NCBI GenBank assembly: GCA_946482595.1
Contig: CAMLSD010000037.1
Span: 1-41,787, forward strand
Source: an uncultured Comamonadaceae bacterium
GTDB taxonomy: Bacteria > Pseudomonadota > Gammaproteobacteria > Burkholderiales > Burkholderiaceae
Length of the DNA: 41,787 nucleotides
Direction: 5' to 3'
Shown: piece by piece, positions 33,356 to 41,738 of the stretch
Position numbering within the stretch: the stretch's first letter is position 1
Layout: every line of letters begins with the position of its first letter
The notes under the pieces: model-generated
What the model saw: the letters and a program-made list of their open reading frames with translations, nothing else
Told to the model about the DNA's origin: nothing
The model's database searches: none
Program-made: the position numbers and the translations under genes

Positions 33356-34329
33356 CGCAGGCCGGCCTGACGAACGGTCAGCGTGAACTTCTGCAGCTCG
33401 GCCTGCAGAAAGGGCGCGAACTCGACGGCGTCGAGCAGGGTGACGCCGCGTGACTCCAGCGCTCGGCGCAACGTGGGGTCGTTCAGCACGACGCGCAGCT
33501 CCGCATGCAGTCGCTGCACCACCGCTGGCGGCAGTCTGGCCGGCCCAAGGAGGCCGAACCACACACTGACGTCCAGTTCCCGCAGCTGGGCATGTTCTGC
33601 CAGTGCAGGAATGTCCGGCGCGACAGCGGCGCGATGCGACTGTGTCACACCGATGGCGGTCAGCGAACCATCACGGATGTGAGGCAGTGCGCTGGACAAC
33701 ACCATCACGGCAAAGTCCGCGGCGCCCCGTTTCACCTCCGGCAGCAGCGGCCCGGCTCCTCGATAGGGCACATGGCTCATCTGCAGGCCGGCGAGCTGGT
33801 TGATTCGCTCGCCAGCCAGATGCAGCGGTGTGCCGTGGCCCGCGCTGCCGTAGCGGGCCGCCGTTCGCCGGTGTCGGGCGTACCCGATGAAGTCTTCAAT
33901 CGTGCGCACGGAGGTGCCGTTGCCGGCCACCAGCACCAGGGGCTGGCTGCCAACGAGGCCGATGGGCGTGAGATCGCGCAAAGGGTGGAAACGGCTCGAC
34001 GTCGACAGCAGGTGATTGATGCCCACCTCGGCGGGCGACCCGAGCAGCAGCGTATGACCATCGGCGGGGGCCAGAGCCACCGACACCGCGGCAATCGATC
34101 CGCTGGCGCCTGCCACGTTGACCACGTCCACCGGCTGACCCAGGCGTCGGGACAGGGCCGGCGCCAGGGCGCGTGCAATGGCGTCGACGCTGCCTCCGGG
34201 TGCATAGCCCACCAGCAGGCGGATCGGTCTTTCGGGGAACGGTCGGTCTGGCGGGGTCTGCGCCGAGGCGGCTGCGCCCAGCGCCAGGATCAGCGCGAAG
34301 GCGAGTTGTTGCAGGAGACGGCCGGGCAT
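33349..34329 (-). CDS. Bug-type tripartite tricarboxylate receptor (second copy)
   Basis: The 326-residue receptor is clearly paralogous to the one encoded at 31319-32290. Shared features are RPIRLLVGYAPGGSVDAIAR, ALSRRLGQP, SPAEVGINHL, HVPYRGAGPLLPEV and APDIPALAEHAQLRELDVS. Its signal peptide ends AAASAQ. A GGAG site precedes the ATG at 34329. No TctA/TctB genes are nearby. The shared SPxEVGINHL segment, which lines the ligand pocket region in this family, suggests related ligands. It may have arisen by local duplication around the LysR gene, but the sequences have diverged substantially. Confidence 0.92.
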   Translation of the reverse strand: MPGRLLQQLAFALILALGAAASAQTPPDRPFPERPIRLLVGYAPGGSVDAIARALAPALSRRLGQPVDVVNVAGASGSIAAVSVALAPADGHTLLLGSPAEVGINHLLSTSSRFHPLRDLTPIGLVGSQPLVLVAGNGTSVRTIEDFIGYARHRRTAARYGSAGHGTPLHLAGERINQLAGLQMSHVPYRGAGPLLPEVKRGAADFAVMVLSSALPHIRDGSLTAIGVTQSHRAAVAPDIPALAEHAQLRELDVSVWFGLLGPARLPPAVVQRLHAELRVVLNDPTLRRALESRGVTLLDAVEFAPFLQAELQKFTLTVRQAGLRH

Positions 34330-34527
34330 GGGGGCTCCAGTGGGACGGGTGCCCCAGTATGGGAGCGCATCACCCGGGGTCGCCTGCCTGCTGGGCACGC
34401 AGCCGTGCCGTGTCGGCACCGCCGCGGCCCACGGCAGCGCCGTGCCACGACAGCTTGCCTGTGCCGGTCCGCAGGATCGAACCGGACGCCTGGCCAGCGC
34501 GGCTGGCGGTCCATCGCCCTCCCGCGA

Positions 34528-35601
34528 TCAGGTGTTGACGTGCAGTCGTGTGCCCTGGTCAGGCGCAACCCGGCCGACCACGCGGGCCTCCTCGAAGCCG
34601 TGCCGACCGAACACCGCGAGCACCTCGTCGACGGTGTCCGGTGTGCAGCTCACCAGCAGCCCGCCACTGGTCTGTGGGTCGGTCAGCAGGGCCCGTGCCT
34701 CGGCGCTGAAGCCGTCCGGCAGGCTGACGTCATGACCGTAGCCGGCCCAGTTGCGACCTGAGGCGCCGGTGACGAACCCGCCGGCGGCCAGTTCCCGCAC
34801 ACCGGGCAGCAGCGGCACGGCATGCCAGTCGATCTCGACCGTGCAGCCGGCGCCGCGGGCCAGCTCCAGCGCATGGCCGGCCAGGCCAAAGCCGGTCACG
34901 TCGGTCAGTGCGTGTACGCCAGGCAGTGCGGCCAGATCCGGGCCCGCGGTGTTCAGCCGGGTCGTGCTGGCGATCATTCGTGCATAGCCGTCGGCGTCGA
35001 GCTGCTGCTTCTTGAGCGCAGCGCTCATCACGCCCACACCCAGGGGCTTGCCGAGCACGAGCACGTCACCCGGCCGCGCATCGGCATTGCGCTTGATCCG
35101 ACCAGGGTGGGCCAGGCCCAGCACCACCAGGCCGTAGATGGCTTCGACCGAGTCGATGGTGTGGCCCCCGGCGATGGGGATGCCGGCGCTGCGGCAGACC
35201 GAGGCCCCCCCCTCGAGCACACGGCCGATCGTGGTGGTCGAGAGCACGTTGATCGGCATGCCCACGAGCGCCAGCGCCAGGATGGGCCGACCGCCCATGG
35301 CATAGACGTCGCTGATGGCGTTGGTAGCCGCAATGCGGCCGAAGTCGAACGGGTCGTCGACGATGGGCATGAAAAAGTCGGTGGTGGCGATCAGCGCCTG
35401 CTCATCGTTGAGCTGGTAGACCGCCGCGTCGTCGGCGGTTTCGATGCCCACCAGCAGCTCCTTCGGCACGGGCAGTGCGGCGGTGCCTTTCAGGATTTCA
35501 GACAGCACACCGGGTGCGATCTTGCAGCCACAGCCCCCGCCGTGGGACAGCGAGGTCAGGCGGGGTTCGGTGGACGGGGTGGGGCAGGCGGCTTCGGTCA
35601 T
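34528..35601 (-). CDS. selD: Selenophosphate synthetase SelD
   Basis: SelD makes selenophosphate from selenide and ATP for selenocysteine tRNA or 2-selenouridine synthesis. The 357-residue protein has the N-terminal active site HGGGCGCKIAPG, with Cys24 and Lys27 matching the essential Cys17 and Lys20 of the E. coli enzyme. ATTDFFMPIVDDPFDFGRIA with the metal-binding Asp residues, NAISDVYAMGGRP and LTDVTGFGLAGHALE follow, so it is intact and of the Cys rather than Sec form. No selA, selB or selU lies in the window. The 198-bp gap before the second Bug gene (34330-34527) and the 194-bp gap upstream (35602-35795) hold nothing I recognise. Confidence 0.96.
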   Translation of the reverse strand: MTEAACPTPSTEPRLTSLSHGGGCGCKIAPGVLSEILKGTAALPVPKELLVGIETADDAAVYQLNDEQALIATTDFFMPIVDDPFDFGRIAATNAISDVYAMGGRPILALALVGMPINVLSTTTIGRVLEGGASVCRSAGIPIAGGHTIDSVEAIYGLVVLGLAHPGRIKRNADARPGDVLVLGKPLGVGVMSAALKKQQLDADGYARMIASTTRLNTAGPDLAALPGVHALTDVTGFGLAGHALELARGAGCTVEIDWHAVPLLPGVRELAAGGFVTGASGRNWAGYGHDVSLPDGFSAEARALLTDPQTSGGLLVSCTPDTVDEVLAVFGRHGFEEARVVGRVAPDQGTRLHVNT

Positions 35602-35795
35602 GTCGTGGGTCCAGGGTGGAGCGGGTCAGCGGCCCGCCGCGCCCGCGGCACGCATGAGCGCGCTGCGAGCCGGGCCGTCAGTCCTGGCAGCATACCGAGA
35701 TCGGCGCGGGCACGCGCGCAAAGGGCTGCCCGGGGCCGGTTGCCGGTGAGGACCCTGTCGCCCCGGCGGTCGGCGAGGACTCGCACCGGCCCCGG

Positions 35796-36800
35796 TCAAT
35801 CCGTCAGGTGGTGCTTGAAGAAGTCGACGTAGCCGGCAAACGCGGCTTGCGGATTGCCCGCATAGGCCGGATCGAACTCCATCCGGCACCGCTGCCTGTG
35901 GCGATCAGCGCGGGCATAGGCCGCGCACAGTGCAACGGCGAAGTTCGCGTCGTGCAGCGCGTCCACCCGGGCCAGCTCCTCGAGGGTCAGCAGGCCGGCA
36001 TGGGGCAGGCTGTCGTGGCGCAACAGCACCGGTGGATTGTGTTGCCCGCCAGCTTCGGCACTGCGGATCGCGCTGCCGAACTGATCATGCCGGCGGTGCT
36101 CCTGGTTGAACGCTTCGACAAAGACCGCGCGGTCGCGCGGCACGATGAACAGCGCTGCAAACTCGCTGCCGTCGTAGGTCGTTTGTGCGTTGAGCGCGAA
36201 CACCGCATTCACGCGTGTTGACTGACGTGCCACCAGGTGGGGGCTGTCGGGGTCGGCCATGTCGTCCTGCAGGGCGGTCCACAGGGCGAGCGAGCCGCGC
36301 GACTGCCCGACGAAAAAGACGTTGGCCGGGTCGATGCCCAGGGCGGCTGCGTTGGCTCGCATGAACTGCAGCGCCCGGGCCAGGTCCCGGTGGGGCACCT
36401 GGCCGTCCGGCCTGGCGTACTCGTTGACGACGGGGTGGCGGTACTCGACCGAGGCAAAGGCAAAGCCGGATGCCAGTGCCGGGGCAACCAGCGCCTTGAA
36501 CAGGCTGGATGACAGGGGCAGGGCCTTGGTCGATCCATTGGGATGAGCCCACACGATCAGCGGGGCGCCCTGGGGCCTTGCGCGAACGGCCGGGTAGAAG
36601 TCGAACGACTGGACCAGGACCTTGCCGCCCAGGGTGGGTTCGCGCCAGGCGGCCGGGCCGTAGCAGACCTCTGCCTGCGCCACCGGGCCGGTGAGGCTGG
36701 CCGGATGGCACCCGGCGAGCTCGGCTCTTGCTCCACCGGCGAACAGCAGCAGGCCCAGCATCCAGGCCATCGATGACATCAGGACTTGCAGACGCAGCAC
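35796..36800 (-). CDS. Secreted alpha/beta hydrolase
   Basis: The 334-residue protein has a signal peptide (hydrophobic MAWMLGLLLFAGGARA, cleavage probably after Ala26) and an alpha/beta-hydrolase domain. An oxyanion-type HPNGS lies at 86-90, a nucleophile elbow GQSRG at 165-169 with Ser167, and a C-terminal His candidate in KHHLTD or ALHDAN. Several Cys residues in the mature part fit a periplasmic or extracellular disulfide protein. In-frame ATGs just downstream make the exact start uncertain. It follows the GH5-like lipoprotein gene by 89 bp in the same direction and may be co-transcribed; this suggests an esterase or depolymerase acting on the same polymer. Family features recall prolyl-oligopeptidase-like or feruloyl-esterase-like enzymes, without certainty. 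Confidence 0.83.
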   Translation of the reverse strand: MLRLQVLMSSMAWMLGLLLFAGGARAELAGCHPASLTGPVAQAEVCYGPAAWREPTLGGKVLVQSFDFYPAVRARPQGAPLIVWAHPNGSTKALPLSSSLFKALVAPALASGFAFASVEYRHPVVNEYARPDGQVPHRDLARALQFMRANAAALGIDPANVFFVGQSRGSLALWTALQDDMADPDSPHLVARQSTRVNAVFALNAQTTYDGSEFAALFIVPRDRAVFVEAFNQEHRRHDQFGSAIRSAEAGGQHNPPVLLRHDSLPHAGLLTLEELARVDALHDANFAVALCAAYARADRHRQRCRMEFDPAYAGNPQAAFAGYVDFFKHHLTD

Positions 36801-36863
36801 AACATGCCCTCCAAGGGTTGCAGCAGGTGGACAGGGCCGTGCCAGGGCAGGCGACTCGATGAC

Positions 36864-36883
36864 GCCTGCGCTGGCCGGCAGGC
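36864..36883 (-). terminator. Hairpin after the GH5-like gene
   Basis: GCCTGC-N8-GCAGGC lies 7 nt beyond the stop of the GH5-like gene on the leftward transcript, without a T-run. It may stabilise the mRNA end or partly terminate before the secreted hydrolase gene. Confidence 0.3.
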
Positions 36884-36889
36884 ATGGAC

Positions 36890-38263
36890 TCAGGGCCCCG
36901 GGATCTGCGATCCGATGTGGCGGTAGAACTGGTGCACGTCGGGGTTGCCCGCAATGCTGCGATCACGCATCGCGTCGGCGCTGTAGAGCCAGCGGCTCCA
37001 TCCCATCCTGTATTTGCGTGCCGCGGTGTCGATGATCTGGTGTTCGTAGCGAAGTTGCTGATAGCGCCGCTGCGGCAGGTTGACCTCGGTGGTGGCACCG
37101 AACTGATCGAGCACCATCGGCACCTTGTGCTCGTCTGCGAACCGGGCGGCAGGCTCGAGGTACCAGTCGGCGTAGTTGAGGCTCATCACCAGCGGGAAGT
37201 TGCCCATCTCCTTGCTGCGCTTGGAGAAGATGCTTTCATCGTCCCGAGGCCGGACGTAGTCCTCGCCCGGTTTGACCTCCAGCAACGCACTGAAGTCGCT
37301 CACGGCGGGCTGCGGCCAGGCGTGTCCCCCAGTGCCGTCCGGCGCCTGCGCCTGGGTGATCCATGACTTGGGCGACAGCATGTTCACCTCGTAGACCAGC
37401 CGGCTGCGGTAGGGCTGCAGCTGCGGGTCGGTGAAGTAGGCGTCCCAGCGGTAGCCGAGCGTGTCGTAGTTGAATGCCGGCCCGACGAAAAACGGCGTCA
37501 CGCCGTCTTCCTGATCGATGGCCGCCATCAAGGACGCCTGGAACCGGATCAGCGTGCCCACCGGGTCGGTTTCGGACCTGTCCTTGTCCGGACTGGGCTC
37601 GGCCAGCAGGCCGTAGCCCGCGATGTAGTCGGTGTGGCGATAGGTCTTTGCCAGCCAGACCCAGGTCTTGCGGTAGCGCTCGAAGCTTGCGTTGCCAGGG
37701 GTGTAGAACGCCTTGCGGTTGGCGGTGTCGTCGTCGGTGCGCATCTCCAACAGCGTCCAGATGCGACGGGCGCTCAGCAGACTGACCGCGTCGGCCAGCG
37801 CATCGCGCGCGGCTTGCGACAAGCCGCTTTCATGCTGGTCGTCGAGATTGGCGCCTTCATGCGAGATGCGCAGGCGCACGAAGTTGAAGCTCAGGTGGTT
37901 GGCCAGATCGTCCGCCTCGGCGGGCGTCAGGATCGGTTTGCTCTTCCCGCCCGGCGTGAGGTTGTCGCGCAGGTTGGCCCCGTGCAGGTAGACGGTCTGG
38001 CCGGAGGGGTCGACCAGGTCGCGACCCTGTGGCTTCAGCCGCTTCGGGCTGGCCACTGCCGCGGGGGCGTGGCTGGGCACAGCCCGCGCTCGCACCGACT
38101 GAGCACCGGTGCTGGTGGCGGTGCTGGTGGCGGACTCAGCGGACGGTTCACCTCCGCCGCCGCAACCCGCCACGGTCACGAGCAGCGCCGACACGGCACA
38201 CAGACCGTGGTGCAGAAAGCGACGCCGGGTTCTCACCGGACTGGCGATGGTTGGGGCAGGCAT
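36890..38263 (-). CDS. GH5-like (cellulase family) lipoprotein with altered nucleophile position
   Basis: The 457-residue product has a twin-arginine-like signal (RTRRRFLHHG) running into a lipobox TVAG-C (Cys34), then a Ser/Thr-rich linker and a glycoside hydrolase clan A barrel (about 80-455). The fold shows the usual opening VDPSGQTVYLHGANLRDNL, FNFVRLRISHEGANLD and an acid/base Glu222 in LLAEP, where GH5 has NEP. At the strand-7 position, where GH5 normally reads GEFG, the sequence is VLDQFGA, so the nucleophile Glu appears to be Gln387. The protein may be inactive, a binding protein, or use another residue. It is divergent from the larger clan A lipoprotein gene and upstream of the secreted hydrolase gene. 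Confidence 0.82.
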   Translation of the reverse strand: MPAPTIASPVRTRRRFLHHGLCAVSALLVTVAGCGGGGEPSAESATSTATSTGAQSVRARAVPSHAPAAVASPKRLKPQGRDLVDPSGQTVYLHGANLRDNLTPGGKSKPILTPAEADDLANHLSFNFVRLRISHEGANLDDQHESGLSQAARDALADAVSLLSARRIWTLLEMRTDDDTANRKAFYTPGNASFERYRKTWVWLAKTYRHTDYIAGYGLLAEPSPDKDRSETDPVGTLIRFQASLMAAIDQEDGVTPFFVGPAFNYDTLGYRWDAYFTDPQLQPYRSRLVYEVNMLSPKSWITQAQAPDGTGGHAWPQPAVSDFSALLEVKPGEDYVRPRDDESIFSKRSKEMGNFPLVMSLNYADWYLEPAARFADEHKVPMVLDQFGATTEVNLPQRRYQQLRYEHQIIDTAARKYRMGWSRWLYSADAMRDRSIAGNPDVHQFYRHIGSQIPGP

Positions 38264-38319
38264 ATGAGGCTCCTACGGTTGTCGGTTCGGGTGGTGGCTT
38301 CAGTGGGGCGGAATGTACA

Positions 38320-38334
38320 TGGGCAAAATGCACA
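38320..38334. promoter_or_regulatory. Operator copy 1 in the glycosidase divergent promoter
   Basis: TGGGCAAAATGCACA is an inverted repeat (TGxGCA-N3-TGCACA) with one mismatch. It lies 57 bp upstream of the GH5-like gene and matches the second site at 38497-38511; the extended 20-bp windows agree at 16 positions. Confidence 0.5.
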
Positions 38335-38434
38335 TTGCAAGCGCGATATTGTTGAGCTGCATGAACCTGTCGAAAAGACGTCGAGGCAACAGTCTGAGGG
38401 CTGCGGTCTACCTGAGGATCAAATGGAAGGAGTG

Positions 38435-38451
38435 TGGAACAGCTCGTTCCA
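38435..38451. promoter_or_regulatory. Third inverted repeat between the operators
   Basis: TGGAAC-AGCTC-GTTCCA is a perfect 6-bp inverted repeat midway between the two TGCACA-type sites. Whether it binds a second regulator is unknown. Confidence 0.3.
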
Positions 38452-38496
38452 GACCCATTGATATGCAGCGGAACCACGTGCAGAATCTGGCGCACA

Positions 38497-38511
38497 TGTG
38501 CAAAGTGCACA
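38497..38511. promoter_or_regulatory. Operator copy 2 in the glycosidase divergent promoter
   Basis: TGTGCA-AAG-TGCACA is a perfect 15-bp inverted repeat, 18 bp upstream of the larger glycosidase start codon, that is over its likely transcript start or leader. It repeats the site at 38320-38334 in the same orientation. Confidence 0.55.
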
Positions 38512-38529
38512 GTTTCAAGGATCATCTCC

Positions 38530-40584
38530 ATGCTCATCTTCAACGACCGGATCGACCGGCGCAGCGCCTCCCGGCGCCTTCGCGCCGCATTGCTGACCAC
38601 TGCGCTTGCCGCCCTGCTCCAGGCGTGTGGCGGCAGTGCCGACGACCAGACGCCCGCGCGGCTGGGGGGCGAGGGGACGCAGCGCGCCACGGCCACCGGG
38701 ATGGGCGGCGCCGACGTGACGGCTGCGGCGGCGCGCCGGTTCAGCGGCCTGTCACTCAATCTGTCAGGGTTCGACTACTGGTCCACGGACTTCCCGACCA
38801 TCGACCAGTTCAAGCGCGCCGGGGGGTGGTTCACGTCGTGCGATCAGGTCCCGCTCGATTCCCCCTACGATCCCGGCGCCTGCATGTTCAATGAGGTCGA
38901 CGACAAGGCCTACCGCAGCGCATGGGACACCTTCGAGCAGGACAAGCTCGATCTCGACGAGAACGGCTGGGTGCGCAGCCTGCCGGCCATCGACGACCCC
39001 CAGTTCAAGTACCACATGGTCAGCGCCATCCTGTTCGCCGGTGATGGCGGGGCGCATCCGGCAGGGACGTACACCGTGCTGTACGAGGGGCGCGGACAGA
39101 TCGAATACATCGGCGCCACCCAGATCGTCCGCGGCGATCACCGCGACCAGATGACCGTCTCGAACGCACCGGACAGCCGTCTGGTCATTCGCATCCGCAG
39201 CACGGACCCGGCCGATCACATCCGCAACATCCGGGTGATCCCGCCCGGCGGTGTGTGCCATGCCGACAGGCTGACGGTGGTGGACGACGCCGAAGACTGC
39301 GTCGGCAAAGGTGCCTTCGTGCCGATGGAAACCCTGGCCCTCACCCAGACCTGGTATCCGAAGTTCCTGGCCGAACTGCAGGGAGTTCGCGCCTTGCGCT
39401 TCATGGACTGGGGGCGAACCAACGATTCGACCCTGGCCCGCTGGTCGGACCGGCCCCTGCAGGGTGACGCCTTCTGGACCGGGCGCTACGGCGTGCCGCT
39501 GGGGCAGATGACCCAGCTCGCCAACAAGCTGCGCACCGATGCGTGGATCAACATTCCCACCCGGGCCGACGACGACTACGCCAGACGCATGGCGCGCTTC
39601 CTGAAGCAGCAGCTCCACCCACAGGCCCGGTTGATTCTCGAGTACACCAACGAGCCTTGGAACTGGGCCTTTAAGCAGACGATGGACTGGCAGTTTGACC
39701 AGGCCAAACGCGCGTTCGGCGACGTGTCTGGCGACAACCAGTACGAGTGGGTCATGAACTGGCATGCCATGCGCTCGGCTCAACTGTGCGACATGGTGAA
39801 GGCCGAGTTCGGGGCCGATGCCGGGCGCGTCCAGTGCGTGCTCAACGCACAGACCGGCTGGACCTGGCCCGTGCTCAACTACAGCCTGCCTTGTCCCAGG
39901 GCGCAGGCGATCCTGGGCAAGGAGTGTGCGGCCAGCTTCGATGCCGTGGCGATCGCGCCGTACTTCGGCGCCTACATCTCGAGCGGTGTGGCGCGCCAGG
40001 AATACATCACGGCCCACTGGTTCACCCAGCCCGACGGTGGGCTGAACCAGTTGTTCGAAGAAATCCGCGCACTGAACCAGGCCGACCAACCGGTGACACC
40101 GCCCATGGCGCTGGCCGGGGTGAGCGACCAGGGCCAGGCGGGCGGCGCCCTGGCTGAAGCGCGCGAGGGCATGCGGGTGTACCAGGCCGACGTTGCCAAC
40201 GGCAGGTTCAGGAAACCCATCCTGGCCTACGAAGGCGGCCAGCACCTGGTGAACCTGGCGCGTGACTGCAGCGGCCTCGACGATGACGCCGAAGCGCAAT
40301 GCATAAGCCGGCGCGACCGCTTTGCGACGCAATGGACGGCGCTGTTCAGCCAGGCCAATCGCGACCCGCGCATGGGCCGGGCCTACGCCACCATGATGAA
40401 CGACTGGATCGACACGGGCGGCCAGATGTTCACCGCGTTCAACTTCGTCAACAGCTTCGGCTACCACGGCGCGTGGGGCCTGAAGGAAAGCCTGTTCAAG
40501 GCCGACAGTGAAAGCCCCAAGTGGCAGGTGCTGCGGCCATACAAGGACAGCATGGCCTGCTGGTGGGCGAACTGCCAGCAGTGA
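38530..40584 (+). CDS. Clan GH-A-like secreted lipoprotein glycosidase
   Basis: The ATG at 38530 follows AAGGA at a good distance and gives 684 residues. A signal with lipobox LLQA-C (Cys33) is followed by an N-terminal region of unknown fold (about 50-270, with YTVLYEGRGQIEYIGATQIV) and a C-terminal barrel. The catalytic pattern of clan GH-A is clear: acid/base Glu375 in EYTNEPWNWAF and nucleophile Glu568 in LAYEGGQHL. Several Cys pairs (for example ARDCSG and CWWANC) suggest disulfides outside the cytoplasm. The GH family cannot be named confidently; beta-glycan or exopolysaccharide cleavage is inferred. It is divergent from the GH5-like gene and followed 122 bp later by the AraC-type regulator gene. 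Confidence 0.85.
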   Translation: MLIFNDRIDRRSASRRLRAALLTTALAALLQACGGSADDQTPARLGGEGTQRATATGMGGADVTAAAARRFSGLSLNLSGFDYWSTDFPTIDQFKRAGGWFTSCDQVPLDSPYDPGACMFNEVDDKAYRSAWDTFEQDKLDLDENGWVRSLPAIDDPQFKYHMVSAILFAGDGGAHPAGTYTVLYEGRGQIEYIGATQIVRGDHRDQMTVSNAPDSRLVIRIRSTDPADHIRNIRVIPPGGVCHADRLTVVDDAEDCVGKGAFVPMETLALTQTWYPKFLAELQGVRALRFMDWGRTNDSTLARWSDRPLQGDAFWTGRYGVPLGQMTQLANKLRTDAWINIPTRADDDYARRMARFLKQQLHPQARLILEYTNEPWNWAFKQTMDWQFDQAKRAFGDVSGDNQYEWVMNWHAMRSAQLCDMVKAEFGADAGRVQCVLNAQTGWTWPVLNYSLPCPRAQAILGKECAASFDAVAIAPYFGAYISSGVARQEYITAHWFTQPDGGLNQLFEEIRALNQADQPVTPPMALAGVSDQGQAGGALAEAREGMRVYQADVANGRFRKPILAYEGGQHLVNLARDCSGLDDDAEAQCISRRDRFATQWTALFSQANRDPRMGRAYATMMNDWIDTGGQMFTAFNFVNSFGYHGAWGLKESLFKADSESPKWQVLRPYKDSMACWWANCQQ

Positions 40585-40706
40585 ATGGCAAGTGGGGCAG
40601 GTCTGGCCGACAATGCAGCGAGGCCCCAAGGTTCTTCACCGCCGACTCGCCCGAGCACTCCGACGGTTTCATTCATCGACTCGAGCGCAGACCCCCTACC
40701 GCACAC

Positions 40707-41657
40707 ATGGACGCCCTCAGCGAAATTCTCAAGTCGATGACGATCGTGCACACCGCCGTGGGCACCTTGACGCTCAGTCAGCCCTGGGGGATGGCACTGC
40801 GTGACTTCGAACCGCACATTGCCTACGGCGTTGCGTCCGGGGCGGCGTGCTGGATCCGGCTTGCGAACCGGGAGCCGTTCTGCCTGGGGATCGGTGACAT
40901 GGCCTTGGTCCGGGGCGAGCACGCGTTGCTCAGCGCGCCCGACGCCTTGATCGAGGACTTCGGTGCAGCATGGGCCGCCAACGGGTTTCCTGCGTTCGAG
41001 CCCAGGCAGGAGCCCGCCGCACCGCTGCATTTTTCGTGGGGTGGCGGCGGGCCGAGAACCCGGCTGCTGGGCATCGCGTTCGGCTTGTCGGGCGGCCCCC
41101 ACAACCCGCTGCTGACCGCCTTGCCTGAATGCATCGTGGTGCGCAGCGGTGAGGGCTTTCCATGGATCCGGCCCGCCATCGAGTTCCTCACCGGGCCGGA
41201 CTCCGACTCACCCGGCTACACGGCCACGGCCCGGCTGCTGGCCGAACTGACCTTCGTGAGCATCGTGCGGTCCCACCTGCTCAGCGAGTCCAACAGCGCA
41301 CGCGGCTGGCTGCTGGGACTGACGCACCCGGGGGTCGCAAAAGCCCTGCAGGCCATGCATCAGACCCCCGGCGAAGACTGGACCGTGGCCAGCCTCGCTG
41401 CCCGTGCAGGCATGTCCCGCACCGGCTTTGCAACCGTGTTCTCCGAGCTGGTCCAGGTCACACCCATCGACTACCTCACCCAGTGGCGCATGCACCTGGC
41501 GGCCCAGCGCATCCTCGGGTCCCGCGTGAATCTGACCCAACTGGCGTTCGAGCTTGGATACAACTCGGACGCCGCCTTCCGCGATGCGTTCAAGCGCCGC
41601 TTCGGCGTTCCGCCGTCGCGGTTCGGCGCGCACGCGCAAGACACCGACGCATCCTGA
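40707..41657 (+). CDS. AraC-family regulator with cupin-type sensor domain
   Basis: The 316-residue regulator starts MDALSEILKSMTIVHTAVGT, typical of the Cupin_6 subgroup. The N-terminal beta-barrel sensor (about 1-190) includes WIRLANREPFCLGIGDMALV and the family signature HNPLLTALPECIVVR. A C-terminal AraC DNA-binding domain follows with two helix-turn-helix units (WTVASLAARAGMSRTGFATV and LTQLAFELGYNSDAAFRDAF, then KRRFGVPPSRF). The start has no clear ribosome-binding site but matches the family N-terminus. It is the nearest regulator to the two divergent glycosidase genes and might act at the operators between them; that link is inferred. The 122-bp gap upstream shows no other feature. 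Confidence 0.92.
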   Translation: MDALSEILKSMTIVHTAVGTLTLSQPWGMALRDFEPHIAYGVASGAACWIRLANREPFCLGIGDMALVRGEHALLSAPDALIEDFGAAWAANGFPAFEPRQEPAAPLHFSWGGGGPRTRLLGIAFGLSGGPHNPLLTALPECIVVRSGEGFPWIRPAIEFLTGPDSDSPGYTATARLLAELTFVSIVRSHLLSESNSARGWLLGLTHPGVAKALQAMHQTPGEDWTVASLAARAGMSRTGFATVFSELVQVTPIDYLTQWRMHLAAQRILGSRVNLTQLAFELGYNSDAAFRDAFKRRFGVPPSRFGAHAQDTDAS

Positions 41658-41659
41658 GA

Positions 41660-41735
41660 CGCCCCAGGGCCGGGCTGCGCCCAGCCCGCCCCCCGCGGGG
41701 GTCAAGGAAACTTGGGGCGGCCCGGCGTTTGCTTG
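41660..41735. repeat. Dispersed 81-bp repeat, copy at right end
   Basis: This copy starts 3 bp after the AraC-type stop and matches the copy at 9586-9660 with a 1-base deletion in the first C-run and a few substitutions (gcgggg for gagggg, gtttgc for atttcc). Its hairpins could serve as a terminator for the upstream gene. Confidence 0.88.
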
Positions 41736-41738
41736 AGT

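Noticed and set aside
34440..34527. Possible tRNA (selenocysteine type) near selD, because of a GGTTCGATCC-like T-loop on the minus strand
   Set aside because: The flanking bases do not form a proper 5-bp T-stem and no acceptor, D or anticodon arms could be folded; the pairing GTCCG/CGGAC there gives a loop of the wrong size.
38488..38503. Sigma-54-like TGGCGC...TGCA before the larger glycosidase gene
   Set aside because: The GG-GC spacing is one base short of the strict 12-nt register and TTGC is missing.
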